From positions 50,340,295 through 50,404,294 of the forward strand of contig NC_085861.1 in the NCBI RefSeq assembly GCF_034702125.1: a DNA stretch of 64,000 nt, read 5' to 3'. A program made the position numbers and the translations under genes. Positions 1-14,224 of this stretch are shown piece by piece. Every line of letters starts with the position of its first letter. The stretch's first letter is position 1. The notes beneath the pieces are model-generated. The model worked only from the letters and a program-made list of their open reading frames with translations, was not told where the DNA came from and did not search any database. The DNA is from Engraulis encrasicolus (Eukaryota; Chordata; Actinopteri; Clupeiformes; Engraulidae).

Positions 1-109
1 CGCACACACGCGCGCACACTTACATTTTTATTTTTTATCTTATCTACTTTGTATGTTTTATTTGTCTTTTTAAGTCCAGTCATGTCCTAGTTTGCCATTG
101 CAATTGTCT

Positions 110-353
<244 letters not shown>

Positions 354-510
354 TGAGCTGTACAGTACTTGAAATTAATTGAAATCATCATTATCATCGT
401 ATTGTAATCATTCAGTGGGGCTATGTAAGGTAAAGGGTGATTTTTCATTCAAGGTATTTGTTTCTATCTTCAAGGACAAGTGCACCGTCTATAGGCATGT
501 CCAAATATGG

Positions 511-635
511 CGTTCATTTCTCAAAAGAGAAGTTGTTAGCCTGTTAGCAACTTCGGTAGTTGAAAATGGGAAAATGCATTGAAAACAACAAAGTAGCTAA
601 TGTAGTAAGCAACTTTGGTTTTGAGAAATGCACCC
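511..635. mobile_element. Short palindromic MITE, family R1 (copy 1 of 3)
   Basis: An approximately 125-bp unit starts CATTTCTCAAAAGAGAAG and ends TTTGGTTTTGAGAAATG, so its ends are inverted repeats of each other. Two more copies lie at 29370-29490 and 38657-38785, in the matching downstream flanks of trypsin genes 3 and 4. No coding capacity is visible. Confidence 0.65.
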
Positions 636-2640
636 ATGGTCGTAAAAAACACCCTAAACATTTGTTTTCAAGAATGTGCAACTCACCAATGTTCAAACCT
701 AATGTTCAAAATAGTGCACTTATCCTTTAATTTCAACTTGAAGAACGACATACAGTAACTCCCTATAGTTTATATCAAAATAAACAATTGCCCACATCAC
801 TTACCTTTGTTGCTAAGATGATACCTCACCAACAACAGCACTGAAATAATTTTGTTCAGACCCTAAACCAAAGAGCTGAAGGAGGTGTGACCTCCACCTG
901 TCATTTGCAAGAGATACTGGCTTTGAAGACAAACTGGCTCACTAAATCTTACTGTCAGTAGGCTTGGCAATGCTACAAAGTAGTTCCTCCTCAGAAGTAT
1001 CAGCTGGTTCTCCACTCATCACTACATGAATCTAAGAAACTATAAAACACAATTGATCTCCACCACAGCACAGTCCAACAGTCCACCCTCCCTCCTCATT
1101 TTTTGTTTTGTTTAAATCAATGATCATACTGCAGGTTAATCGCTATTGAGTAATATTAACCATTAATTATAGATTATGAACTACAGTGTGAATAAACAGA
1201 CAGAAAAAACGACAAATTAAGATTTGTCCTCCTTGGAAAGGTAACCAACCAGGTAACTATGTAACAAGTTCTGTTTGTTCTGTCCCTCCCAAAGCAAGCA
1301 TCTTTTACACCCCTCTCACGTGACAATGATGAGGCCTCTCCACAACTTAAAAAAGTCTTACGTCAAGCAGTGACACAGAAATGCTTATTACAGAGTCCTA
1401 AACTAGCGCAAATCCAGAACAGTTAGTTGTTATTACAGTTAATAGTACCTAACCTACGATAATAATGATGAATGTAATAATACAGTAGGTGCTTCGATCA
1501 GGAGCACTTCTGTTATGGATATTGACATGGAAGACCAAAGTTAAAGTGATGAAGTGAAGTGAAATAACCTCGTTTCAAAACTCACCTTGAGTCAAATAGC
1601 TTAGTTGTATTATTCTTCTACTTCTGGCTGTTATCTTAGCTAGTTACTTCTAGTTCCAAGATAGCAATTATCATTGAATCCTGTGTTAGCAGGTACTGTA
1701 CCATATATTCCATTATATACTGCACATTGGGCTATTTTGGGGGGTAGAATTTGCACTGCCAGGGAACTCTGAGAACGTCTGGAAATACAAGAAAAAGACA
1801 AAAAGACAAAACTCAATTACTTAACTACGAGGTGCAAAATTTGCTCATTTCCCAAAGTGGTGGAGTATTGCTTTAAATAACCTCTCTAGGCCTACCCCCT
1901 GTGCCCCAACCAGCAGTGGCCACTCTCTCTCTCACTTGCGATTTGGATGCTCTATAGTAAGCTTTTTAAAGGCACATTCAAAAACATAGTTAGCATCAAG
2001 AAGAACTGTCATTGAACCCACCTGACCGTTATTTTCAATTTGTGAAATCACACGTAGGCCTATCAATTTTTCATATTCATGTTAAAAAATATAATGACAT
2101 ACAGTACTAAATGACATTGTTGGTATTAGATGCAATTGCAGTAGAATCATGTCATTAAACCACTTTCACATATGTATGAATAATCATTCTGGCAGAGCCA
2201 GAGGTCTCAAATACAACCCCTGTGGCTCTGGTGATGAGAGCTAAACTCATCAAGCAACTCATGCATGTTCAACAGGCATGCACATCTGTGATGTATGGTG
2301 ACATGTTATTGCTTGTTGTCACGTTTTATGGAAGACAGCCTTCCTCTTTAACTTGGCGAGAAGTTTTGCTGTCCTCCTTTTCTTGTTTCTCATCATACTT
2401 TTGCTCTTCGCATTGCTATGTAAGAACCCTGCAAATCCAGTGGCTGTTGCCTTTGGCTGTTGTTTTTAGCAATAACAGTTATGCTACTGCTGCAGATGAT
2501 TCCACTGTTTTAGGTTATGATAGTGATGATGATTACCATGGTGATTCGATGGTGATTTTTTGTCCATTTTACATGTACATTATCAGCTTGTGGGAGGACA
2601 GTACTGTTCATTGGGGATACTAAATGTAAAAATGCTGAAA
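636..2640. other. Intergenic, nothing recognised
   Basis: AT-rich, low-complexity DNA with no open frame resembling a known protein and no clear repeat boundaries. A 133-codon frame at 2222-2623 has no recognisable domain and no splice context, and is treated as chance. Confidence 0.5.
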
Positions 2641-2649
2641 TGCTGAAAT

Positions 2650-2846
2650 GCTGCGTTTACATGCCGTTTTTAATTGAGAATTAATAATACAGAAATAGGA
2701 ATGAATGAATGAATGAATCTGTCGAGTTCACTTTGATCTTTCATTTAATTCCAAAGTGTTTACATGACATCTTCAATGCGGGATTAACCTTTATTCAGAA
2801 TTAAAGTGAGTTAATTCTGAATTAAATGTCTCATGTAAACATAGCC
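2650..2846. mobile_element. MITE with TTTACATG-type inverted ends
   Basis: The left end GCGTTTACATG and the right end CATGTAAACATAGCC are inverted relatives. The interior holds a further inverted pair around TTAATTC/GAATTAA motifs and a short GAAT tetramer run. It is about 200 bp and non-coding. Boundaries are approximate because no target duplication was found. Confidence 0.5.
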
Positions 2847-2996
2847 ATTGCCTAACATGGCATGATCACAGGGGGTTAATGAGAATCTAATATCTTTGGC
2901 ATGGATGTGTTTGTTCTTCTTCTAGTGACACGTAGATGATCTTTTCAGAGATCAGTGATAAGGCTGGTATGCAAGAGTGCATGTTGACAGCGCAAG

Positions 2997-3203
2997 CAGG
3001 ACTGGACTGGGGGGGGGAAATAGGGCCCGGGCACATCTGTCTTAAAGGGGCCCCTCATAATTATCAGAACTTACTCACCGGTGGTCCTTGCATTCTCGTG
3101 GGCCCCTATTTTAAGAAATGTAAAAAATATATATATTTTGCAATTCTGAAAATAGGGGCCCACGAGGAAATGCCCGCTATGCCAGATGGCCAGTCCAGCC
3201 CTG
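2997..3203. mobile_element. 207-bp hAT-type MITE with 8-bp target duplication
   Basis: The ends CAGGACTGGACTGG and CCAGTCCAGCCCTG are inverted repeats. They are flanked by AGCGCAAG (2989-2996) and AGTGCAAG (3204-3211), an 8-bp duplication with one mismatch. CAG-type ends with 8-bp duplications are the hallmark of hAT transposons. The interior is G-rich then AT-rich and non-coding. Confidence 0.8.
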
Positions 3204-3211
3204 AGTGCAAG

Positions 3212-4080
3212 CTGATATGGTATGCGGCAGAGCGAGAAGTAAATCTCAAGCCATGCATGCTTACTGTCCAAATTATGTGACACACTTTCTGGCCTGTTCC
3301 AGATAAACAACGTATACCCCATACCTGTATAACAATCAAACACAACCACCTTAAGGGCTCTGCATACTTCACGTGCGCACTGTGGCGCGAGAACCATTAA
3401 TGACGTCATCACCTGCGACAGACTATTCATACTTCAAATGGCTTTCGCTCGCATTGTCGGAAGTGCCCTCTGCTGTTCATGAGAGAAACGGCAGTATCTT
3501 TCGTAACTCGCAGCGTGAGTTCTATGGATGTATAAAATAGAAAGCCAAACACGGCTGCTGTAGGGCTACTGAACGTCTGACTTGTGACTTACCACATTGA
3601 AACATATTTTTTTGTTGTAGCCTACATTGCCAGATCATTCAAAGACCATGTGAGAGCATTGTTCTGGCGGCAGAATTTATAAATAGATCGCCGAACACAA
3701 CGTGCTTCTGAACAAAGTAAACAATTGTTTCACTGAACAACATTTAAGAGAGAAGATAAAATAACTCTCTAGGACATTTTATTATCCTCAAAATGATGCA
3801 GGATCTATTCTGTAGTAGCCTACAGTAGTTAGACTCTTACAGCAATTTGTATTGTGCTTTGATTTACAGTAGATACTGTATGTCTATGTAGGCCTCCTTG
3901 CATTAGGCGTACTGTGTTTTGTGGTGGGGAAATTGTTTCTCATTTATTCCCAAAGCATACTGTTCTTAAAATTGACTTTAAAAGTAAATATCATGCCACA
4001 GGCACGAATAAATCACCTGTTTGTACTGTAAGACTAATACCTAGATTAGTGCATGGCAGATATGAAAAGAAGCATATTGG
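3212..4080. other. Intergenic, probably old repeats
   Basis: No gene seen. A GC-richer patch at about 3350-3480 (contains CACGTGCGCAC and TGACGTCA) looks like part of an interspersed repeat, but its ends could not be defined. The rest is AT-rich and featureless. Confidence 0.4.
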
Positions 4081-4088
4081 CCTTATGT

Positions 4089-4097
4089 ACACACACA

Positions 4098-4160
<63 letters not shown>
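4089..4160. repeat. (CA)n microsatellite
   Basis: About 35 CA units with one ACAA interruption near the left end. Confidence 0.97.
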
Positions 4161-4161
<1 letters not shown>

Positions 4162-4434
4162 TAATTGTTAAAAAACACTATCCCCATTTTTTCTGTTGTT
4201 TGGGTGAACACCAGACGCGCTACCGTCTTCTGGACCATTTGCGAAGGTCTTATTGCACAAGCTGGAAGACCAGTCAGGATGGAGTTGCAGTAGGCCTACT
4301 GTATATTTGAGGTGAGAGATGGCCATGGCCATTACCAGAAGCTGAGTGGCATATCAGATTTACTGTTTTTGAGTCACTTGCTCAGCACTGGTGAGAAGCG
4401 GCATGAGCAGGCAACCGAGACTACTGTATGTGGT

Positions 4435-4560
4435 GAGAGAATGATAGATCATCAATCATGACACCCAGGTTTCTTGCGACCTTATTTGGGACAATAGTGG
4501 CTGAGCTTATATTGAGTTTTATGTTATGGCACCATGAATCCTTAGTTGCAGTTCAGTTGT
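4435..4560 (-). mobile_element. Fragment of an L2-like LINE reverse transcriptase
   Basis: On the minus strand this stretch aligns by eye with the better preserved L2-like segment at 22255-22390 (shared AATGATAGAT, TTTCTTG and GACCTTATTTG-type words). That segment encodes the LGV-I-DD-L-F-H motif region near the end of L2 reverse transcriptases. Frames are broken, so this is a relic. Confidence 0.5.
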
Positions 4561-4565
4561 TGCAA

Positions 4566-4715
4566 TGTTTTTTTTTTTTTTTTTGCTTTGTATGCCTTTA
4601 TTTGAGAACACTCGGGACAGTGAGAGAGACAGGAAAACAAACAGCCTAGAAAAATATGCGGAAGGATCGGGAAAAGATCCGGTCCAGACTCGAACCTGGG
4701 TCGCCCACACACCCC
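4566..4715 (-). mobile_element. tRNA-derived SINE fragment, minus orientation
   Basis: The reverse complement contains GGTTCGAGTCTGG, a good RNA polymerase III B box, after GGCGACCCA. The unit ends in a run of T on the plus strand, which is an A-tail in SINE orientation. Family not identified. Confidence 0.55.
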
Positions 4716-4918
4716 ACTATTAGCAATATTGAAAACTTTTTAATCAATTGTCAGGGTTAGAGAGAAGATTTTTAGAGTATATTTAAAGACAGGTCAGCAT
4801 GCCAAGGAAACATTGTAGTGTGTGGAGGACATTTTCCCAACACTTTTCCAAGTTTTTAGATTTTATGACTCCAAATCATGGAAATGTTGACTTTCATAGC
4901 TTCTGACGGGTGTAAATG

Positions 4919-5036
<118 letters not shown>

Positions 5037-5300
5037 AGGACACCACTGCACTGCCCCATAGTGCAGGGTGCAGGTCGAGCTGGCTGAGTAGTGGTAACAA
5101 CAAATGGCTGGTACACAGCTCCATCTAGCTACCGGTATGCTAACAACCGTTGTTCCATAGCACATGGTTAAAACATTTATCAGTACCAGTACCTGTAAAA
5201 AAAATCATTCCTCCATAAACATGGACTTCGCAACTCAGTGAAGAAATTATGAGAACAGAAGAAACTCCACCAGACAAAAGAACATGCCATTTTAAATCCA

Positions 5301-5306
5301 TTTATT
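5301..5306 (-). terminator. Polyadenylation signal of trypsin gene 1
   Basis: AATAAA on the minus strand, 49 nt past the stop codon. It is the first canonical hexamer downstream. Confidence 0.75.
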
Positions 5307-5354
5307 TTGATCTAAGGATCATCACATCCTAACTCAGAGACGGTGTCATCTGAT

Positions 5355-7074
<1,720 letters not shown>

Positions 7075-7120
7075 GATTGCTGATTGATCCTGTCGATGTA
7101 GGTCTGCATCCACAGCCCTG

Positions 7121-7129
7121 CTATTTATG
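7121..7129 (-). promoter_or_regulatory. TATA-like box of trypsin gene 1
   Basis: CATAAATAG on the minus strand, 47 nt upstream of the ATG. It differs from the CTTTAAATG box of genes 2-5. Similarity between the gene 1 and gene 2 upstream DNA is lost just beyond the 5' untranslated region and returns after about 7260. Confidence 0.6.
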
Positions 7130-7570
7130 CAGACTGGACCAGGCACAGAAATGTACACCACACCCCTCATCCCCCAAAATCTGTCCAATTAGGTCTCATT
7201 TCTAAATTCTTGGCAAATTACATAGTCAAGTCTCTTTTGGTTGGGCATTGGTTTGATTCATTAATAATTGACTAAGAGAGGAAAAGTACAATAACAAAAA
7301 ACGTGCAAAAATTAAAACTCTAAATGAATGCATTAGACACTACCTACATCATTTAATGCACAAATGACAATTGAAAGTTAATTAATTGCATTATGGCGCT
7401 TTATTCTTATACCCATAATCCAAAAGTGTATTTAATTGTGTCATGTGCTCTGTGAAGAATAGGAACATTCTGTGGTGTAAAATAAATCTTTTTTTTTGCA
7501 GCAGATGATGCTGTTACTACTAATATTCCTTTTTTAAGTGTAAAGTATTCCCTCAGCCACACCAAGATTT

Positions 7571-7931
7571 TGTTACCTACGCCAAGGAAGTTGTGTTTTC
7601 TGTCGCATTGGTTTGTCTGTCTGTCTGTCTGTCAGAAGGATAACTCAAAAATCATGAACGGATTTGGATTGAATTTTGGGGAGTTGTTGGAAATGGCAAA
7701 AGGAACAAGTGATTAAGTTTTGGTGGTGATCCGGATCACAATGTGGATCCAGGAATTTTATAAAAGATTGTACACCATTGCGGGATAGGGCGAATTTTGA
7801 CATTGCGTTTCTAGCTCCACAAAAACAAATCAGAAAGATTTGATAAAAATTAGGGTGTAACATAGTGAAATGTTCTATCAAACAGCTTCCTTGGCGGAGG
7901 TATGCACTGTGCACTCTCTGAGTGCATTTAT
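7571..7931 (+). mobile_element. Interspersed repeat with CTCCGCCAAGG-type inverted ends (copy 1 of 2)
   Basis: The left end carries CTACGCCAAGGAAG and the right end CTTCCTTGGCGGAGGT, inverted repeats of each other. Inside are a TGTC tetramer run and GGTGATCCGGATCAC. A second copy in the opposite direction lies at 27104-27476. Such elements are widespread in animals and are presumed to be non-autonomous. The class is not established here. Confidence 0.65.
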
Positions 7932-8709
7932 AATTTAAGATGTAATATATAGGGATAGGCTACTACCAGTGCTTATCGGTTTAGTTTATCTAACCACATT
8001 TTCCTCCCTTTGGCAAAGTTAGACATATTTATTTACTTACTGACTACTAATTTAATTTGGAACTTAAAATGATAGGCCCCTATTCTTAAACAGTAGCTGC
8101 TCAAGGTAACATGGTATGGGATGATACTTCTATTTAGCAAGACATGTGAAATCAACATAGAAAAAAATCACATATTCAACTGCTTTCAATTGCTTTTTTG
8201 TTGCTTCATCAGAACTCAACGATGTATTTGCAATTCACACACCGCAATCTCTTGACATAAGTGCTGGTGACATGGTGTGACCTCAAATACACTACAACCT
8301 TGAGTTGAAAGTTTTTTCCAAAACTTCTGCTTGTTTCCCAGCAGTTGGCATTTTCTCACCACACCTCTAAGGACAAAAACACGTAGGCCTACATCATGTT
8401 GCTACTGTAAAACTCTATATTTATGTTGACATATAACCTAGCTCTATAGGTTATGAGCTAATTAATTTACACTTCTTTGCAGGGGCACTATTGGATAATG
8501 AATGAACTACAATGATTAATGTGTATGTTTACTGTATTGATGTTTAGTAGTAAGTGTTTTTACGACATTGGTGAAAGCATTTCCTATGAATATTTTACGA
8601 TCAAGACAATACTTAAGGCAATATTGAATCTGATTTGTGCTTTTTCTTTGGCTTGGAAAGAACGTTCAGTATAGCCAAACAGCCTTTTGTTACAACACAC
8701 ACAAGCGCG

Positions 8710-8801
<92 letters not shown>

Positions 8802-9110
8802 TGTCATTCAAAATGAAATGAATGGAAAACAAATTGTCAATCTGAATTGGAAATCGCAATGCATACTACCATACCAAACTAGACCAAACATTCAATACCT
8901 AATGCATCCAACTCTATTTTGCATGCATGGTTGTAGTACAGTATATGGGCACTGTACGGACTGGTAATCTGGCATTCAGAGAATTTTCCCGGTGATCTGA
9001 CAGCCCTGAGGGACCGATGCTGATGTTTTATTTTTATTTTTAAAGTGGTCCACAGTTAACATGGGGCCCATCTTCAATATAGACCGTGGACTTACAGTAA
9101 GTAAGGCGCA
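7932..9110. repeat. Upstream flank module shared by trypsin genes 1-4 (gene 1 copy)
   Basis: Words such as GTGCTGGTGACATGGTGTG, CAGCAGTTGGCATTTT and ACCTCTAAGGACAAAAA recur in the same order at 19.9-20.3 kb, at 31.8-32.9 kb (interrupted by a hAT element) and inverted at 35.2-35.0 kb. No coding region is seen. It marks the duplicated unit of the cluster. Confidence 0.8.
8703..8797. repeat. (CG)n(CA)n compound microsatellite
   Basis: Eight CG units followed by about 40 CA units. The gene 2 flank has a CA array at the equivalent place (20576-20790). Confidence 0.96.
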
Positions 9111-9117
9111 GATCTGG

Positions 9118-9390
9118 GCCAAACCCCAACTTGGATGAAGTTGGGACACTAAAACTGAGAATAAAAATCAATATGTTATCATTTTCAAAACATCCAGTCG
9201 ATTCATTAGATGTAGAATGAAATGAGGACATATTAACTGCTAAAACCAAGACAAATATTGTTTTTGGGGTGGTGTGGGGGATGGTGAGGAGGGTGTCACT
9301 TACATGCTCATTCCAAATTTGATAAATGCAGCATGTTGGGACAGGACCAGTGGAATGCAATAAACCCCAGACTAAGCTACAACAACATAA
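9118..9390. mobile_element. MITE family with AAACCCCAAC...GTTGGGAC ends (copy 1)
   Basis: The start AAACCCCAACTTGG with nearby AAGTTGGGACA forms a small terminal inverted pair. The same words open a second copy at about 21404 in the gene 2 flank. The right boundary is approximate. Confidence 0.5.
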
Positions 9391-9672
9391 GGAAGAACAT
9401 TTGAAAAGGAATTTTATTGACTGCCAACATGAATGTCCAGGTATGAGATCATCACAGAGGAGACGAGCCACTCAGAACTAAAGATGGAGAAGGATTAATG
9501 ATTGAGTTATTACATAACATTTTGAATTATTTACCTTTGAATTACCATGATGTTGTGTATAAGACATATTTCTGTAAATAAATCATTGCATAGGTTCACA
9601 AGATCATGATATACACAATGTAGGCCTATGTGGTTTTTGTCATTCCAACAGTTAAAGCTAGTGAAAACTTAA

Positions 9673-11066
9673 AGTGGAAATGAAGCACTGACAACTATTA
9701 TCATTTTTTGGCGGCTTATTTATTTTCATAAACGAATGGATGTTCGTTGAACTGCACTTTTAAGTAGTTTTGCTGAAAAATGGCATGTTATTACCGAGTT
9801 TCGCCACAAGGGCGCAGCCATGTTCGCCGCCTACGTAACGCGAATGGTAGAACTTGGTGGCTAATGTAGCCTTCCATTCACTTAACGTTAGCGTGTGCTA
9901 ACTACAGCGCTAACTGACTCTAATCGTGGCAGTAAAATTGAAGGACGAGGGGTTCATTTTACATTGTCCCTGGCTCTTCTATGTTACAGGCCTACTGTCA
10001 AATGAAAGAGATGCAAAGTGTCATTATCACTTTGTGTCAAAAAGCCTTTGCTACGAGCATGGTGGGATAGCTGCAGCCATCCACCCATTGCATCCACCAT
10101 AGGACAGGAGTCAGGACTGGGGCTGCTCGATCTCATAGGTTTGTAGTGACAGACCGTCACCAATAACGTCTTTTTCCTGCATTGTTGGACGCTAATCTGA
10201 AAGCCCATGTCTTTAAGTTGGCTATGTGGTTCAATTCAGTAATAGAAAATAACTTGCAAAATTGGCGGAAGTTTGGAAAGCTTTGTGAAGGGAAGGGACG
10301 CAGCCTGTGTGTGTGGCTATCCCATCCCCTCTCTCGTCTCGCTCTCGGAGGAGCTTTGGGGATTTGAAGTTGATGCCACGGGAAATGACACGTTAAACTA
10401 TCATGGCCTACATTAAGTTATGGCATGCTTAAAGTAGCTGCATCTATTGTAGTAAACTTATGTTATTGAAGTCGCGGATGCATCCTCAAACTGGCTGGAA
10501 TAGCGTTGTTGCCTTGGATTATTGTTGACTGGATAACACCGATAAACGTGGGCACGGAGATGTCAAAGTAGCCTAATTCAGGTGCTTGGAAAATGTTGGC
10601 GAAATCATCGGAAGATGAAGGTAGGGAACTGCAACATTGCACGACATCGCACGATTATGAATAGTGATCATATTGGCTCATACCAAAGCGACTTCTCACC
10701 TTAGCAAAAAAAAAGCTGCTTGTTTACCTGTGGTTCATGTGATGGGATGTCTTGTCTGCCTTCGTGCCTCATATTTGTTCTGTCCCACCCAAACACGTAT
10801 TCTTGCTTCATTAATAAGCTCATAATCAGCCACACAAGTCCCAAATGTTTAATTCACTACTATCATAACAGCATTAGGAATAGGACACTACCATTCGCGT
10901 GACGTCACCCGCTGTTGGCTGGAAACGTTAACAGAAACGTTACGTGTTTGTGCTTTATTTTTTTTATTAACGGCTTAAATTTCAGACTTCAAAAAATATA
11001 TATATTTGCTGGCTTATCTTACTGGTATTATAGACCCCTATATTAGGTCACTGCTTCATTTCCACT
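9673..11066. mobile_element. 1394-bp DNA transposon flanked by TTAA, non-autonomous
   Basis: The left end AGTGGAAATGAAGCACTGAC and the right end GTCACTGCTTCATTTCCACT are inverted repeats of about 20 bp with one mismatch. Both are bordered by TTAA (9669-9672, 11067-11070). TTAA duplications are typical of Kolobok and piggyBac elements. No intact transposase frame is seen; the longest frames are under 80 codons. The class is inferred from the target site only. The interior includes GC-rich host-like stretches (for example TGACGTCACCCG at 10900). Confidence 0.65.
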
Positions 11067-11316
11067 TTAAGATATTAAGAATACCTAGATTGCATTCTCA
11101 CAGTTGCTGGAAGCAGGCTTGCCTTTTGGGGCAGAGATGAGCAGTTTTATTTTTGATATCTCTATCCATAAATTAATAACAAACTACTATTGAGAAAACA
11201 AAGCTAAAAGAAATGTTGGAAAAATCCATCCACCCAGTCAGAAGTTATGGGCCAAACAATTCAGCCATCTTGGATTCAGCCATCTTGAAAGTGTTGTAGC
11301 TCCGCGTTTTGGGGAT

Positions 11317-11722
11317 ATACTAAATGACATACATGGTATTTTAAGTTGGATAAGGAACACTGCATATGATATAATTTTGAAAATCAACATGGGTCCGAGT
11401 GGGATTCAAACTCACAACCTCCATATCTCTAATCCAGCACCTTTGCCATTGATACTAAATGACATACATGGTATTTTAAATTGGCTAAGGAACACTGCAT
11501 ATGATGTAATTTTGAAAATCAATATGGATCCGAGTGGGGTTCGAACTCACAACCTCCATATCTCTAATCCAGCACCTTTGTCATAGATACTAAATGACAT
11601 ACATGGTATTTTAAATTGGCTAAGGAACACTGCATATGATATAATTTTGAAAATCAACATGGGTCTGATGGGATTCAAACTCCCAACCTCCATCTCTAAT
11701 CCAGCACCATTACCATTGAGCC
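11317..11722 (-). repeat. Three head-to-tail copies of a 135-bp unit holding a tRNA-like SINE head
   Basis: Units start at 11317, 11452 and 11587, each with ACTAAATGACATACATGG, giving a strict 135-bp period. On the minus strand each unit contains an A-box-like TGGTAAAGGTGC region and a B-box-like GTTTGAATCC, as in tRNA-derived SINEs. The last unit joins GCCAGCTGCTTGGCTCAATG, the start of the tRNA-like head. It is a tandemly amplified SINE segment. Confidence 0.75.
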
Positions 11723-11739
11723 AAGCAGCTGGCTATCAT

Positions 11740-12640
11740 AAGCATTCCAGCAAGACAATATCACATTGCATTGAAGAGCTGAATAATAGACTTCTAGAAC
11801 TGTAGTTGCAGGTGCTCGTTAAGAATAGAATGTTGAGAGAAAGTGACAGTTGAGATGGAACCCTATATTGGCAGCACCTGTTCTGATTGACTGTATGACA
11901 GTTAGTATGCTCTAAGGCAGAGGGCAGAATCAAAAACAGTTTCTAGGTCTTTAGTTTGCTGTTGTTAAAAAACTAAAAATAATTGGCACATGTCCTAATA
12001 GGTTTATAGGTTAAACGTTTCAGTCACAAATGGACCTCTTGTGGAACATGTGCTGACCTCTTCAGAAAGTCACTTCAAGAGCCAATGGGAAAAGCCATTG
12101 GGCCAGCCCTGCAATTTTTACACACCTGCCATTTAAAAAGTAGTGGGAGTTGGGACATGAAACTTTCACAGTTTGGAGTAATCTCATAGCCTGGTCTCAT
12201 AGCCTCATTTCATTTCGTATTCATGGTCTGGCATTTGTTTGCTCTGAAGCGATTGTAGGAAGCAGGAAGTTTGCACTCAGTTATAGTTTGAAATTATTGG
12301 ACACCTCTCACCCAATCGCTGGCAGTTACTCAACAACAACATAGCGCAGACCAATGGCTCTGGCGCAGATGTGTACGTCATTGTCACGAGCGTTCTCCCC
12401 CTTTCGTCCCCACGTGGGGGGCGTATTCGATTATTGGCTGTTTTCTGGGGGGGCGTTGCAATCAAAATTCTACTGCTCCAAGCACTCCACAGAGAAGCAC
12501 GGCCAGACTACAGTAGTGGAGCCAATCCTTTGGCGGAAGTACGTAGGATGGCTCGCGAGGCTAGTAATCTCATAGAGCTCGCTTACAACACATCAACTAA
12601 ACTTCTAGGTGAAAGTGTTGATGTTTTATGAACAAAAAAA
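11740..12640. other. Intergenic, no gene recognised
   Basis: Contains a possible MITE at about 12180-12580, whose edges share the words CTCATAGCC and TAATCTCATAG. Its interior is GC-richer (CCCCACGTGGGGGGCG at 12411). No supported reading frame. Confidence 0.35.
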
Positions 12641-12649
12641 GCTTCCTGC

Positions 12650-13790
12650 ACTCTTGTAGCATGATGGATATGTGGTTGTGCGCCTTTAACGCACGGCAGG
12701 TGTCTGCTGGTGCGTTAGCGCGTCAGGTGATGTTTACGCACCAATTACCGGTGCCGAAATCTCTTTAAAAAGAGGGCCTAAGCTACTCCAAAGGCGCCGG
12801 CATGTTTGTGGCAGGTTCGCCTGCGTTTCCATGTTTAATCGGGAGTTCGAGCTTCACTGAAATTATGTTGTTCATGTGGAGTATCGAGTACTGCCCGAGT
12901 GGTTTCTCGTGGCTTTAAGAGCTAAGACTGACGAAGTCTCCAGCTGGATTGCTGGCTTGATCCACTCGCGCCGAGTGCCCTGGTAAAGGACTGAATGTGG
13001 TCGCGGTTTCCCCCCTGCCGCGGTTGGAAGTGTGTGTGTCTCATCGGTCGGGGTGTTGACCCCTTCGTCGATGTAGCTGTTTGACGTGGCGGGCTGCTGT
13101 TTAGGTTGGGTACACTGATCTGATTAGATGCGTCGAGTGTGTGTGCGTAACGGCTGAAGTGTTTATGTGAGTGGGGTTGCGTGCCTGTTTACACTTTGTT
13201 TTGATTTTGTGTGTGCTCCTGAACGAGCAACCCCCCCTGTCCTGTATTTTAGTTATCTGTGCTTTGTTTGTTATTTTCTGATTGTAGTTTGCCACACTGG
13301 TGCCCAGTCTCCTCCCATCCCTGTATATCCTGGCTCCCCTGAGCTTCTTGGTTGATGTGTCGTGTAGTGTAGGTGCCCACCTGGTGCCATAGCGTGATTG
13401 GTTGCAATCTCAACGGTGTGGGTTGACCTGGGTGTCCAGAACTATAGCTAGCCTGTTTGCTGTGCATTGGGGTGATTACGGTGCTCTGTATTTTAGTCGA
13501 AGCTCAAGGGGTGGATGGGCATTCTGTGGTAGTATGGGATAACGGACCAGTGATGGCGTGACGTGGGTTTATTTTATTTGATTGTTTTCTTTTTGTACAT
13601 GTCCAATCCCAACTGTGTGGGTTACTGAACTCCTTTGCACACTAAATATATATATTTTTATAAGAACTGGAAATAATAAAATAAGATGATAAACTGTTAC
13701 CCTGCCTTCTGTCTCTGCCTTCTAAAGCGAACCTAGTGTGCCTTGGTTACTATTCAAAATACTCTGGGTGGTGAAATTCCCCCAGTGGCG
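12650..13790 (+). other. GC-rich block resembling an LTR or untranslated region, unassigned
   Basis: About 1.1 kb has a markedly higher G+T and CpG content than its surroundings. It ends in an AATAAA-containing stretch at 13673-13683 and a C/T-rich segment. It could be a solo LTR or the 3' part of a retroelement. No flanking duplication, primer site or protein homology was found, so no function is assigned. Confidence 0.25.
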
Positions 13791-14117
13791 TAGTCGTGCA
13801 ATTCCATACAAATATAATAGTAATTCATTTTTGGGTTAATTATCATAATTCGGTCCACCTTACTACATTGATCCCTAGAGGGCTGGAATGCCTGGCACGA
13901 AGGTTCTACCATTGTTTTCAATGGGTACCTGAACTTGCACAAAATCGGCAAAAACGGAAAAACGACAAGAGACACCGACACGCTATATCAGTACAAATTA
14001 TCTCCAAGCCGAGCCGGTCGTTTTAGTGTTTGAACGGTGTCTCTATCTCGAAAGGCCTAGGAGGAGATCCATTTTCTATTTTTACTGCCCTGCACAAGAG
14101 AAGCAACAAAGCAAGCA
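13791..14117. other. Intergenic, nothing recognised
   Basis: No repeat boundary or coding signal could be supported in this stretch. Confidence 0.4.
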
Positions 14118-14224
14118 TAAACGTACTTAGAGATTACTAGAATCGGGCCTTGCTCTGCAAGCCCGCTTAATAAACGTACTTAGAGATTACTAGAACCGGG
14201 CCTTGCTCTGCAAGCCCAATTAAT
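14118..14224. repeat. Two tandem copies of a 53-bp unit
   Basis: ACGTACTTAGAGATTACTAG begins at 14121 and again at 14174. Each copy is followed by CGGGCCTTGCTCTGCAAGCC. One base differs in the body of the unit. Confidence 0.9.

Noticed and set aside
2222..2623. 133-codon frame with hydrophobic stretches
   Set aside because: No recognisable domain, no promoter or splice context, and AT-rich surroundings; a chance frame is more likely.
4566..4715. A genuine tRNA gene (also considered at 11660-11733 and 15405-15480)
   Set aside because: B-box-like motifs are present but no complete cloverleaf could be drawn, and repeat context indicates SINE heads.
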